From the NCBI GenBank assembly GCA_030248195.1, contig JASAND010006412.1:1-64000 (forward strand): DNA of 64,000 bases, written 5' to 3'. Both the position numbers and the translations under genes were made by a program. The stretch comes from Trissonchulus latispiculum. Lineage: Eukaryota; Nematoda; Enoplea; Enoplida; Ironidae. Under the pieces are notes generated by a model. The model did not search any database. It worked only from the letters and a program-made list of their open reading frames with translations, and was not told where the DNA came from. Positions within the stretch are counted from its first letter, which is position 1, and each line of letters begins with the position of its first letter. Of this stretch, positions 36,266 through 46,600 are shown piece after piece.

Positions 36266-36754
36266 CTGGTGTGCCCAGCTCATTCCCGGTATCCGTTTTG
36301 CCGTCCGACGTACCTATTTTGCTGGGCTGGTTCCACTTTGCCGTTTGAAGGGTCAGTCGGGTGGGGGGTCAAGTGGTCGAAAATAAAATTTTTCAAAAGT
36401 GGTCAAATTTGGTACCAAATGAAAGCCCTAAGTGAGCTGAGCAACTTTTGTCATAGAACTGCATGCTCAAAGTGGCTGTAGAGTGCTGTCGCTGTGGTCG
36501 GTGGGGTGGGGTGGGGACTTAGGCGATTTTGGGTCAAAAGTAAAATTTTTCAAAAGTAATCAATTTTGGTATCAAATGAAAGCCCAAAGTGAGCTGAGCA
36601 ACTTTTGTCATAGAACTGCGTACCCAAAGTGGCTGTAGAGTGCTGTGGTGGGGTGGGGTGGGGACTTAGGCGATTTTGGGTCAAAAATAAAATTTTTCAA
36701 AAGTGGTCAAATTTGGTATCAAATGAAAGCCCTAAGTGAGCTGAGCAACTTTTG
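36266..36754. repeat. 489-bp duplicated block, copy 2
   Basis: Same length as copy 1 and almost the same sequence; the preceding bases differ. Confidence 0.9.
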
Positions 36755-37289
36755 ACATGGAACCATCCACCAATATTTGCTGTGCCAAATAACGTCACGT
36801 GCCCATGAAACTTTTGTCTTTACTTGTTCAACCGGAATTTAAAGGATATATATATACCTATTTATATTTATTATATATTTAAAGGATATTTAAAGGATAT
36901 ATATATACGACACAGCCAACACACACATATTATCCTCTTTTGTGCGGAGCATTTTTGTTACTTGTATATACGTATATATATACTAATTAAAAAAGTTGAA
37001 TTTTACACAAGAAGTGTCAGAATCGCGCTACGACAATTTTTAGGACCTGTGAGGGGTGGGTTTATTTCCCCCCAATTGGGTTTTCCCCCGCTACTTTTTG
37101 TATACCGACCTAACGGTACAACCTAGAAAAGTGCAAATGGGCTTAAAAGGAAGTTCTAAGCACGCCAAGTACGATGGTATATATACGTGGAGTTCTCAGC
37201 TAGCCCTTATAACAAAAAAGTTCCAGCCAAAATCCGAAAAAGTGGGTTGACAAGGAAAATGGAACCACGTGAACCTTTTTGATGATATT

Positions 37290-37540
37290 TCACAAAATTA
37301 GAAAATAATTAGAAAAACTTAGAATAGTTTTCTAATTGTTTTCTAGTTTGGAAAACAATTGGAAAAAATTAAGAAAACAATTAGAAAACAATTAAGATTT
37401 TATTTTCTAATTATTTTCTAATGGAGAAAATAATTTGAAAACAATTAGAAAACAACTAGAAAAAATTTGTCAACTGTAAAAAACAATTAGAAAATATTTA
37501 GAAAAAATTTAATTTTTTCTATTTGTTTTCTAAAAATGGG
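37290..37540. repeat. (CAATTAGAAAA)n minisatellite
   Basis: Complementary to the TTTTCTAATTG array at about 23,915-24,200, placed at a matching position beside a family 3 end. Confidence 0.8.
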
Positions 37541-38161
37541 CGTCGTGTGCCCCACCCCCCCCCCAGGTACACCTATGCCGGGCCACCCCTTCAAAAAATC
37601 CTGGCGCCGCTACTGGCTCCCTCCCCCGGAATTTTTGGGGGGCCCCTTTATAGACCCCCCCACGCCCCTCCCCAAACCTCCCCCCAAAAAAATTTTTCTA
37701 TTTTTATGCCAAAAATCGCATTTTCAGCCGTTGCTAATCATAGTTTCCCCAGGGAGGGTATCACCCCAAAATTTTCGACCAACTTTACCCCCACCCCAGA
37801 TTTTTTGACTATCCCTCCCCCCCCCCCACTTTTGGTTACCCCCCACCACTTTTTGGGGCCAAAAGTTAGCTAAATTTTGCTAAAAAATGGTCATTTTTTG
37901 GAAATTTTTTCTCAAATTTTGGCTTAAAATCGGTTTAAAACGGTGTAAAAACGCCTAAAACGATAAAAACAAGTCCTGTTTTGACAAGAAAAGCGTTAAA
38001 ATACAGAAAAGTTTGCGTTTTTAGGCCATTTTTTGAATTTTCTGAGGTCCGAATTTTGGGGGCGGGGGTTCGGTGGGTACTCCCCTCCCCATCACATTTC
38101 GGGGGTCGACCACCAAATTTTCGAAGTTTGCCCCCCCAACCAAAATTTCCAGGGAAACTAT

Positions 38162-38573
38162 GGGCACTTATGTAGATGGGGGTGCTGATTCCGAATCTGC
38201 AGTCGAACTTTCGATACGAGCTGCCAAAATCGAGTTATTGACGAATTTTTGAAAAATCGATAAAAATCGATTTTTGCGGGCGCAGGATCGATTTTCACGA
38301 AATTTCGATTGCAGATTCGGAATCAGCACCCCCGAATTGCCCTAGGGCCAACTTTTCGCGAAAATCGGAGACAAAAAATTTTTGATCGATTTTGATCGAT
38401 CGATTCTACTGATCGATAGATCGATCGGATCGATCTCTCGATTCGATTTTTGAAATCAGCGACCTCGATTTACCCTAGGGGCAAGTTCTCAGCCAAACTG
38501 GAGATAAAAAAATTTTTTCGAACCATAAGGGGACCAAGGCAAAATTTTTGTCCCCCCCATCTACATAAGTGCC
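38162..38573. mobile_element. GGCACTTAT-family hAT-like MITE, copy B
   Basis: The ends are GGGCACTTATGTAGATGGGG and CATCTACATAAGTGCC, with GAAACTAT duplicated on both sides (38,154-38,161 and 38,574-38,581). The core holds CGATTTTGATCGATCGATTC and related palindromic words. Confidence 0.85.
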
Positions 38574-38599
38574 GAAACTATGTTCTAATGCCGAAAACC

Positions 38600-39820
38600 A
38601 TGAAATCATTAAGTAATTTTAACATTAGACAGTGTTTTTAAACTCGAAAACTTGATTGCCAACATGTTTCTGAGTCCACAATAAGGCCAATATTGAGTCT
38701 AGAAGTCCATAAAACCGTTATAAACGTATATTTCTCGCGATAATAAACACGTTAGACGTTAAGCCAAAAATTTTGACTTTTTGAAAAATGTTGCAAAATT
38801 TACCCTAAAATACCCAATTTTTGGACTATTTTTGCGCCTCCGGCGAGATCACCCCCCCCCCCCCCCAGTTAGTAGGCCCCCAATAATTTGGGGGTTTGGA
38901 AAAATGGCTAGGGGGGTTACCCCCCCCAACCCCCCCCCCCCAGAATTTGGCCCTCAGAAATTTAAAACAATGGCAAAAAAATGGAAACGTTTCTGTAATT
39001 TAGCCTTTTGTTCTTCAATATACTGCTTGTTTTTAACGTTTTAGGCGTTTTTGCACCGTTTTAAAGTGATTTTAAGCCAAAATTTAAGAAAATTTTTCAA
39101 AAATGACCATTTTTCAGCCAAAATTAGCTAATTTTTTGGGTCTAAAAATCGTTGGGGGGAATTCGGGGGGGGGGGAGTAGCCGAAAGTAGGGGGAGGGTA
39201 GGTCAAAAAATCTGCTGGGGGGTAAAGTTGGTAGAAAATTTTTGGGGGATACCCCCCAAACCCCCCCCCCCCAAAGGAAACTATGGGGGGGAGGTAGAAA
39301 AGTGGGAGGGAATAAAATGGGTAAAAATGCTAAAAACGCTGTATATACATGTATGTATACATATTTACGATATTTCGATTTGTTGCCTATTTTTCAGGTT
39401 TATTCAGTTTTTAATGCAAGTCTGCCGTGATTTCGATTGTCTCGACACTTTTTATTTTCTCTACATTTTCGGGAGTCTTTGTGTTTTCCAGAAAACTTTC
39501 AAAATTTTCCTGGAAGTTTATCGAAATTGGCATACAGAGAGGGAGAGCTCAGAGAAAAATCAGCCAGCAAGTGGCTGGGAAAAACCAAACAAGTGGTGTT
39601 TGGGGATTGGTATGAGCTATATAGCTGGCTCAGATCTTGCGTATGAGCTATATAGCTGGCTCAAATCTTGCATGCAGGTTGGCAGGGCCCCTCATCCCAC
39701 CTACTACACAAAGTTTTAGCTAAATCGGTATCTGACCACTTTTGAGCATTTTCGACATTTTCGTCCACCAAAAAATTCAAATCTTGACTACGTACTTTGG
39801 CATTAATGCAAATAACATTA
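38600..39820. other. Noncoding repeats with C-runs and G-runs
   Basis: No gene is supported. C-run and G-run blocks at 38,850-38,945 and 39,160-39,310 are arranged as inverted partners around AT-rich filler; 39,540-39,780 resembles the left part of MITE family 2. Confidence 0.4.
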
Positions 39821-39924
39821 TAGCCATGGGGGGAAAACCCACGTTTTCGGATTTTGCTGGAACTTTTTTATTATAAGGGCTAGATGAGAACTTTATATAC
39901 CATCGCACTTGGCGTACTTAGATC

Positions 39925-40574
39925 GGCACTTATAAAGATGGGGGGGGGGGGAACAAAAATTTTGCCTTTGTCCCCCCTTATGTTTCGGAAAAAATTTTTT
40001 GTTTCCGATTTGGATGAGAAGGTGCCCCTAAGGTAAATCGAGGTCCCTGATTTCAAAAATCGAATCGAGAGATTGATCCGATGGATCGATCGATCAGTAG
40101 TATCGATCGATCAAAAACGATCAAAAAATTTTTGTCTCCGATTTTCGCGAAAAGTCGCCTATAGGGTAATTCGCGGGCGCTGATTCCGGATCTGCAGTCG
40201 AAATTTCGATTAGAGCTGCCAAATTCGACTTATAGACGATTTTTAAAAAAATCGATGAAAATCTATTTTTGCGGGTGCAGGATCGATTTTCATGAAATTT
40301 TGACCGCAGATTCGGAATGAGCGCCCCCGAATTACCCTATAGGCGACTTTTCGCGAAAATCGGAGACAAAAAATTTTTTGATCGATTTTGATCGATCGAT
40401 TCTACAGATCGATCGATTGATCGGATCGATCTCTCGATTCGATTTTTGAAATCAGCGACCTCAATTTACCCTAGGGGCACCTTCTCATCCAAATCGGAGA
40501 CAAAAAATTTTTTTCGAAACATTAGGGGGGACCAAGGCAAAATTTTTGTCCCCCCCCCAATCTTTATAAGTGCC
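39925..40574. mobile_element. GGCACTTAT-family hAT-like MITE, copy C
   Basis: The ends are GGCACTTATAAAGATGGGG and CTTTATAAGTGCC, with CTTAGATC duplicated at 39,917-39,924 and 40,575-40,582. A 650-bp near-palindrome rich in ATCGATCG. Confidence 0.9.
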
Positions 40575-41443
40575 CTTAGATCTTTCTTTTAAGCCCATTT
40601 GCACTTCTCTATGTTATACCGTTAGGCCGGTATAATGAAAAAAGTAGCGGGGAAAACCCAACGGGGGAAAACCCAAATGGGGAAAAACCCACCCCTCACA
40701 GGTCTCAAAAATTATCGTAGCACTACAATACAACTCTTTTTAGCTACTATACATCAAAGAACCCGATCTAGGTACCTTTCTGAGTTATCATGTGCCATTG
40801 AAAACGCAGCATCAAACGGACAGGTTTCATAAAGTTTAACACATAAACATAGGGCAATTTTTGAAAAATGCTAAAAACGATGTAATTTGATAAAACTTGT
40901 TAGTCTATCGTGAGAGAATGGTTTTTTACGTAGTCTATCGTGAGAGAATGGTTTTTTACGCTCCATTAGCGGTTAAAATCCACAATTGGACCTGTCCTGG
41001 ATCCTCCAATACCGAAATGGCACTTTCAGGGTTTTTGGCCCCTAGCTAGCCAGGGAAGCAAAATTATCCAAGTCTGACACCATATGGTGATGCAGCGTCC
41101 TCGATAGTACCGTGCTATAGTGTCGAATTGTTTCTCTGTTTGGCTGTTAAAAAATTTTTCAAAAAAACTTGGGTGGGTTTTTCCCCCCCAAAGTGGGTTT
41201 TTCCCCGCCACATTTGGCAATGTGCCAGACCAACGGTGCATCGGATCGATCTACTTTTGGCTGTGTGCAAAGAGGAAGACTTGCCATCATTGCAGATATT
41301 TGCAAAACTTTTCTAGCCCAACCCAGTCAAAAGTTAAATCGTTCCAAACTTTTGCAATATTTTGGCATGGTTGGACCAAAAAGTAGTCATTTTCAAAATG
41401 TCATAAAATGAGCAGGAGTGAACCAAATGACTTGATCACTTTT

Positions 41444-41784
41444 CTTTCTTCTTCCGGATAGTTTCGTCGTCAGAAAAATCCAATACAGTTACTAATAATG
41501 ATCTAATGTATGGGTATGGTTCCTGAAATCACGCGAAAGAGGTTTACTAGCATCCATTTTTCGAATGTCACACACACCTGTGGTTGTTAAACCTGATGGA
41601 GAGAGGATTTCCGCTTTCTCCAACATATTGGGAGGGGCACCCCTTAATCTCCGCCAGATATACAGTTCCCTTGCTTGTACAGTCAAAATGGCCCTTCAGA
41701 CGATATTCCAAGCCAGTTACAGAGCTCGATGCCAGGCCGGTTTTGATAGAGGGGCAGAGAGCACATTTACGCCTGCCGCATCGA
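41444..41784 (-). pseudogene. Penelope GIY-YIG fragment, inverted copy
   Basis: Reverse complement of 22,129-22,440 with almost no change: QYVGESGNPL and FRNHTHTLDH are both readable on the minus strand. It meets a plus-strand Penelope tail at 41,785, giving a head-to-head pair. Confidence 0.75.
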
Positions 41785-42060
41785 AAGGATTCGAAAAATG
41801 GATGCTAGTAAACCTCTTTCGTGTGATTTCAGGAACCATACCCATACATTATATCAATTATTAGTAACTGTATTGGATTTTTCAGACGACGAAACTATCC
41901 GGAAGAAGAAAGAAAAGTGGTGGATTAGTCAGCTATTTTCTGACCATCCTTTTGGAATCAACTGGGAGCACGTTCTCCGTCACAACAAATCTCCACCCCC
42001 CGGGTCCAGGTTTACTAGCATCCATTTGGATTCTGTCGACAACAACAACATCAATAACAG
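41785..42060 (+). pseudogene. Penelope C-terminal tail
   Basis: Translation continues past the FRNHTHTL motif into a longer tail (KEKWWISQLFSDHPFGINWE), the usual C-terminus after GIY-YIG in Penelope proteins, and ends in a low-complexity Asn repeat. It overlaps in content with the inverted fragment at 41,444-41,784. Confidence 0.65.
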
Positions 42061-42079
42061 TGGTCGCGACCCTCCCGGC

Positions 42080-42583
42080 AGTTCCGGTCCTCCGGTCCCC
42101 CCAGTCCCTGCCTCCCTGCCTCCGGCCCCCGGGTTTGGGGGCCCCCGGGTGTTTTGCGTGTGGGGGGGCCCCCGGAGGGTGGTTTTGCCGCGGGGGGGGG
42201 GGCGGGGGGAGCGGGGGGGCGGGGGGGGGGACGGTGCGGGGTTGTGTTGGTGTGGGTTGGGTGTGGGTTTGTTTTGTTTTCTTTTGAGGAGGTGATGGGG
42301 GGGAAATTCTTTTGGTGGGTGAGGTAGATACATTGGGGGCTAATATTAAAATATGCAAATTATTTTTTGTAGAATAAGTAAGAGAAGAGGGGGGGTAGAA
42401 CTTGTAATTATGTTAGGTGTGGGATTTTGGGAATAAGAACAAAATAATATTAATAATTTTAAAATGTAGGTAAGATACTATTTTGTAAAGTATATGTTTT
42501 TTTTTTTTTTTTTTTGTATAGTTTTTTGTTTTTGTGGGAAATTTTTTTTTTTTTTGTGGGTAATGTTTGTGGTGTGGTGTGGG
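42080..42583. other. Low-complexity G-run then C-depleted tract
   Basis: C-rich and G-rich homopolymer runs (42,080-42,240) are followed by about 340 bases with almost no C on the plus strand, including two T-runs. No coding content is likely. It abuts the left Polinton end and may be an assembly problem. Confidence 0.6.
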
Positions 42584-42822
42584 ATTTCGACCCTGATTTC
42601 GAGGGATGAGCGAGTTTTAGAGTTTCGACTTTTGATTGAAATGGACCCGTGACGGAGAAAGTGTGCTTATGACGTAGTCTAAGCCAGCTTGTAGTCCCTT
42701 TTTTGGCTACGTGCTAAACAGTTAAGCCAGAAAAGTTCGACCCTGATTTCGAGGTACGAGCGAGTTTTGGAGTTTCGACTTTTGATCGGGAGGGAGGGCA
42801 TCAGAGGCGGAGCGGGTGGGTG
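42584..42822. repeat. Polinton left terminal inverted repeat
   Basis: Reverse complement of 59,236-59,475 with a few mismatches. It contains two copies of a 50-bp block beginning TTCGACCCTGATTTCGAG (42,586 and 42,736) about 100 bp apart. Its inner 25 bases (GAGGCGGAGCGGGTGGGTG) resemble the 3' end of polB. Confidence 0.95.
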
Positions 42823-42846
42823 AGACGTCGTTAGCCAGCCTCCTCT
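42796..42846. repeat. Relic of polB 3' end next to left TIR
   Basis: This segment aligns with 43,689-43,741 (last codons and stop of polB) over about 48 bases with one or two small gaps. Read on the minus strand it keeps a similar pattern of residues. The VLTF3-like gene lies exactly between the two copies. Confidence 0.65.
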
Positions 42847-42921
42847 TGCGACATTGTGCTTTGAGAGATGATTGTGAAAGCAAAAACTTCAAATTTATAA
42901 TGTAATATAGTTGAGAATAAA

Positions 42922-43671
42922 ATGAGAAAAACACAGTTTGAGCAAAGGAACCTGGAAAGCAAACAAGTGCCACTGAACAACAGTTTTCTGTGTGACTGCT
43001 GCGGTAGTTTTGATTTGAAAATGAACACTATTCCATTTACATTTATATTTTGTGCATCGTGTGGTTATGTAATAGAGAGATTAACCGATTTCTGCGGACC
43101 GCATTATGAAACATCAAACAAATTGCAATGTTCAGTTACTGAACACAACCGGTTGAATCATTTCATAAACAAACTGAGTCAATTGCAACAAAAAGAAGTT
43201 GTAGATATTCCGCCAGAAGTGTTCGAAGACATAAAGGCTGAGCTACGAAAACAGAAAATTTATGATTTCTCAACAATTACTCCAAGCTTTCTCAAGTTTG
43301 AAATTCTAAGAAGACTTGACAAAACCAAGTTTCCAGACAAAAGAAAATTTTATAGAAAATACTACAAAAATGCAAATTACTTAATTTTCCTGCTGACAAA
43401 TAAAAAGCCTTTAGTTCTGGACACAGAAACGTCGGAATATTTTATAGAACTTTTCGGAAAAACACAAGTGATTTTCAACCAGTTGAAAGCAGTAGACAGA
43501 AAGCACTTTTTAAATTATGATTTCCTAATCCGCAAATTTATGGAAATAAAGGGTATTCCAAAAGAGTTTCATCCTCAACTACTCAAAAATAAGGAAAAGA
43601 TTAGAGAGCAAGACAAACTGTGGAAGCAGATTTGTGAAAAGTTAGGCTTGACATTCATTCAAACTATTTGA
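42922..43671 (+). CDS. VLTF3-like late transcription factor
   Basis: The 249-aa protein has a zinc ribbon near the N-terminus (C24xxC27 and C44xxC47) and a C-terminal block with FLNYDFLIRKFMEI, LLKNKEKIREQDKLWKQIC and a final aromatic-rich strand. This is the pattern of the poxvirus late transcription factor 3 (VLTF3/A2) family conserved in nucleocytoplasmic large DNA viruses. Family members activate late genes together with a viral RNA polymerase; none is encoded here. The start is in AATAAAATG. It converges on polB (18 bp between stops) and is bracketed by a duplicated polB end, so it looks like a late addition. The assignment rests on motif recall, not a search. Confidence 0.8.
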   Translation: MRKTQFEQRNLESKQVPLNNSFLCDCCGSFDLKMNTIPFTFIFCASCGYVIERLTDFCGPHYETSNKLQCSVTEHNRLNHFINKLSQLQQKEVVDIPPEVFEDIKAELRKQKIYDFSTITPSFLKFEILRRLDKTKFPDKRKFYRKYYKNANYLIFLLTNKKPLVLDTETSEYFIELFGKTQVIFNQLKAVDRKHFLNYDFLIRKFMEIKGIPKEFHPQLLKNKEKIREQDKLWKQICEKLGLTFIQTI

Positions 43672-43689
43672 ACCGAAACAGGGAGAGCT

Positions 43690-46600
43690 TCAGATTCGAA
43701 GCGGGCGGGTGGAGACGCCGTCAGCCAGGACCTCTCTCTTGGGGTATAGGTAGGAGAGAGCGTCCTTTGACTGGAAGTACTTAAGCATTGTTGTGTTGAG
43801 GCATCTAAAGCCTCTGTTAACCCCAGGCTGTGTCTTTCCTCTATCAAGCACTTGCTTGAAATCTGCTGGAGTATAACTGTTAAGTTTCTTGCTAACCCCT
43901 TTGTGGGAGATCTTTTTGGTGTCACCGGAAGCTATGTAAGTTTTGCTGCAGAGTGCAATTAGTTTTTCTCCCCTCCATTCCTCCTTGAATAGGCCCGGTA
44001 TTCGCTTTTGCTTCGAATCCTGTACAAAGAACTCGACTACAGCTTTTTTCCAACTATCAGACTTAACTGATGGAATGCATCTGTTCAAATCAGTTTCCGT
44101 GCATGCAAAGTACAGCGAGTCTGTATCCATCTGACACAGCTGGAAAGTATCTTTGGCCAAATGTTCCTGGAGACAGTCGTAGTAAAATTGAAGCATCCTA
44201 AGCTTGGCATATTGGTATACAAAGAATCCCACCAGTTCAGGAAGCCGATGCACAATTTTCGCTTTAGCGGTATGCGTTTCATATATTCCATTTCCTAAAT
44301 CATCCAGCCTTCGAAAACGCCAACTGTTAACCTCTCTGCTAGCTGCAGCTCCTTCACAGAACTTAACGTTCACATGTTTTTCAACATTAGTGATTGTCCG
44401 TCCGTAGTATGAATTGCCCAGAAGCTTGAACATTTCTCCCTTGATGGACTGATCTTGGTCGGTGTCGGCTGCCGAGCGGTGTCTCGTTACCTCATCACCC
44501 AAGTGCTTAAAACATGTTTTTTGCTTAAACTCTATTGCCCTGTGAATTTTTGTTATAACAAGCCCCTTCTTCAGGTACCACCTTATTAGTGGTGTCGCTA
44601 GAAGGATCTTTTTTCCGAAATAACTTCCAATCAAACATCTCCGCGGACGATGCATAAGATCCTGGTCCTCGCAAAATGCCTTCATATGGTCACCAATATC
44701 GTCTCTCGTGACTTCGACGTTTTTGAAAATGGGAGTCATTTCCGCGAACATCTCTTTCTTTCCTTCTGGCACTTCTATGTCTAATTCGACCAATCCAAAC
44801 AGACGATTCGCTTTAATAAGGGCCACCATTTTCTCCATCGACAGCGACGGCCCTTTCTTCGGTAAAGAGAAATGCTCCTTTACAAACGCTTTCAGGTCGG
44901 CGTTGTCTTTTAATTCTTCATCAAATTCGCATTCCCATTTTTCAAGAAGATCGAAACCCCCATCTTTAATTGCCTGGGCGACCCTTTCAGTTCTTTCCCT
45001 TCTTTTAGCTCTATCTTTTGCATCTTGATTTCTGTCCAACTCGCAACCATGACCGTGGAAGTAGCACCCATGAAACTGGAGGACGAGATTCTTTTCCGGG
45101 ACCCACCCATCTACTTTTGCCGTAGCCACAGTTTTCTGACCTCCATTGTAGGCGTGTTCTACCAGAATCCCCATCTCTTTGGACATGTACTCTAGCCACA
45201 TTATTTCTTTTCGCCCCTTTTGTAGCCGCCTTTGGAAGTTTCCATTCTCTGTTGGATTCCATTCAGCGTAGAGACCTGTGGGCATTTCTTGCATGAGGCA
45301 CCACAAGTAGAGCGCGTTTCCGTCGTACCCAAAAATCTGCTTCACCTTTTGGCCTTTGATGTCCGTTATTCCGGCTTCGTGATATCGGTGAAATACTATG
45401 CTGGGACCGCCGACAATGTTATCCCGTAACAGTGTGTGCCAATGTTGGGTGGACTTATTCCAAAAGGGGAGAATTGTATGTTTAGGGAGTTGGTTCATCA
45501 TGTGCTTGTAGGCGAGTCCGGGAAGAGAAATGGCCCCACCTTTAAACATGTCAATATCCATCGTTTTCCAGAAATCCACCATCTTTTGTACCGCCTGTAG
45601 AAAGGGCTCGACGTCTCTATTGTTGTACCAAATAAGCAGATCTCTCATTGTCTTCATGTTGTTTTCCCGCCAAATTTGATCCAGAGCTGTGTAGTCCTCA
45701 ACGGTGATCTGTTCTTGTCTCAGTGAGGAATAGAATTGGTCGAAACTTGGGAAACCTTGGTTCAAGAACTCTAGAGATGTGAAAGCTTCGTATGGAAAGA
45801 CGCCTTTTCCCTGAGGAATTTTAAAACTTTGCAACCATTTAGCATAAGAGGTCCCAGCGGCTAGATAATTTGTAATGTCAAGAAAGTATAGTTTTTGAGT
45901 GCAAAGAGCCATGTAATTATTGTTCTTTTTGATTGTGTTCCCAACCCGGTCACCGCTCTTGACCATTTCTGCAATGAGATATGACTTTATGAGATTCAGA
46001 TCGAATTTGCCAGAATTGAAACCTAACACAGGAACTGCCTTTAGCCAGCTGTCAAACTCAGCCTTAAGCTTGTCGTGTTTCGTTAAGCCCGAAATAGTGG
46101 TATCATAAGCTTGTGTGAGTAGTTCATAAGCTTTATCAGCAATTTTTTCCATATATGCTTTCATTCTAACCACTAAGTCTTGCGGATCACCTGTACTAAT
46201 AAAACACTGCGGCTGCTCAAACCCGGGAATATTGGATGCTACAGACACTGAAGCTGGAACCAGTTCTTGCTCGTAAATGAGTTTTGGTCCGTTTTTATAA
46301 GTCGTGGGTTGAAACATGCACTCGAAATCATAAGCTATCCTGAAGGGGTAGTACCATTCAGGCACGGGAATACCAAGTTCACTGATTCTCTGAAGAATTG
46401 ACTTTCCAGGTCCAGCTCCTCCTCCTGGAAATGTGTGTTTTATTCCCTTTTCACAATTACTTGAATGGCGCATGAACATTCCGTGGTGGTGAAATAGTTT
46501 ATCGCAATTGGAGCACTGCCATGTCTGTGTGAACCTCCTCAAATCTTTTATGAAGCAAAAATGGTTTTCGTAAACATTTACGGCCATCTTTTTAGAGTGC

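Larger units (their letters stand above)
39821..41784. mobile_element. TA-target element family 3, inverted copy with inserts
   Basis: Begins TAGCCATGGGGGGAAAACCC after TA and is the reverse complement of 23,471 down to 22,129. About 860 bases (40,920-41,784) are nearly identical to 22,129-22,985, including the Penelope fragment. The GGCACTTAT MITE copy C is inserted at 39,925. Confidence 0.75.

Noticed and set aside
41933..42358. Long Pro-rich and Gly-rich frames on both strands
   Set aside because: They arise from C-run and G-run low-complexity DNA; no domain, and frames overlap on opposite strands.
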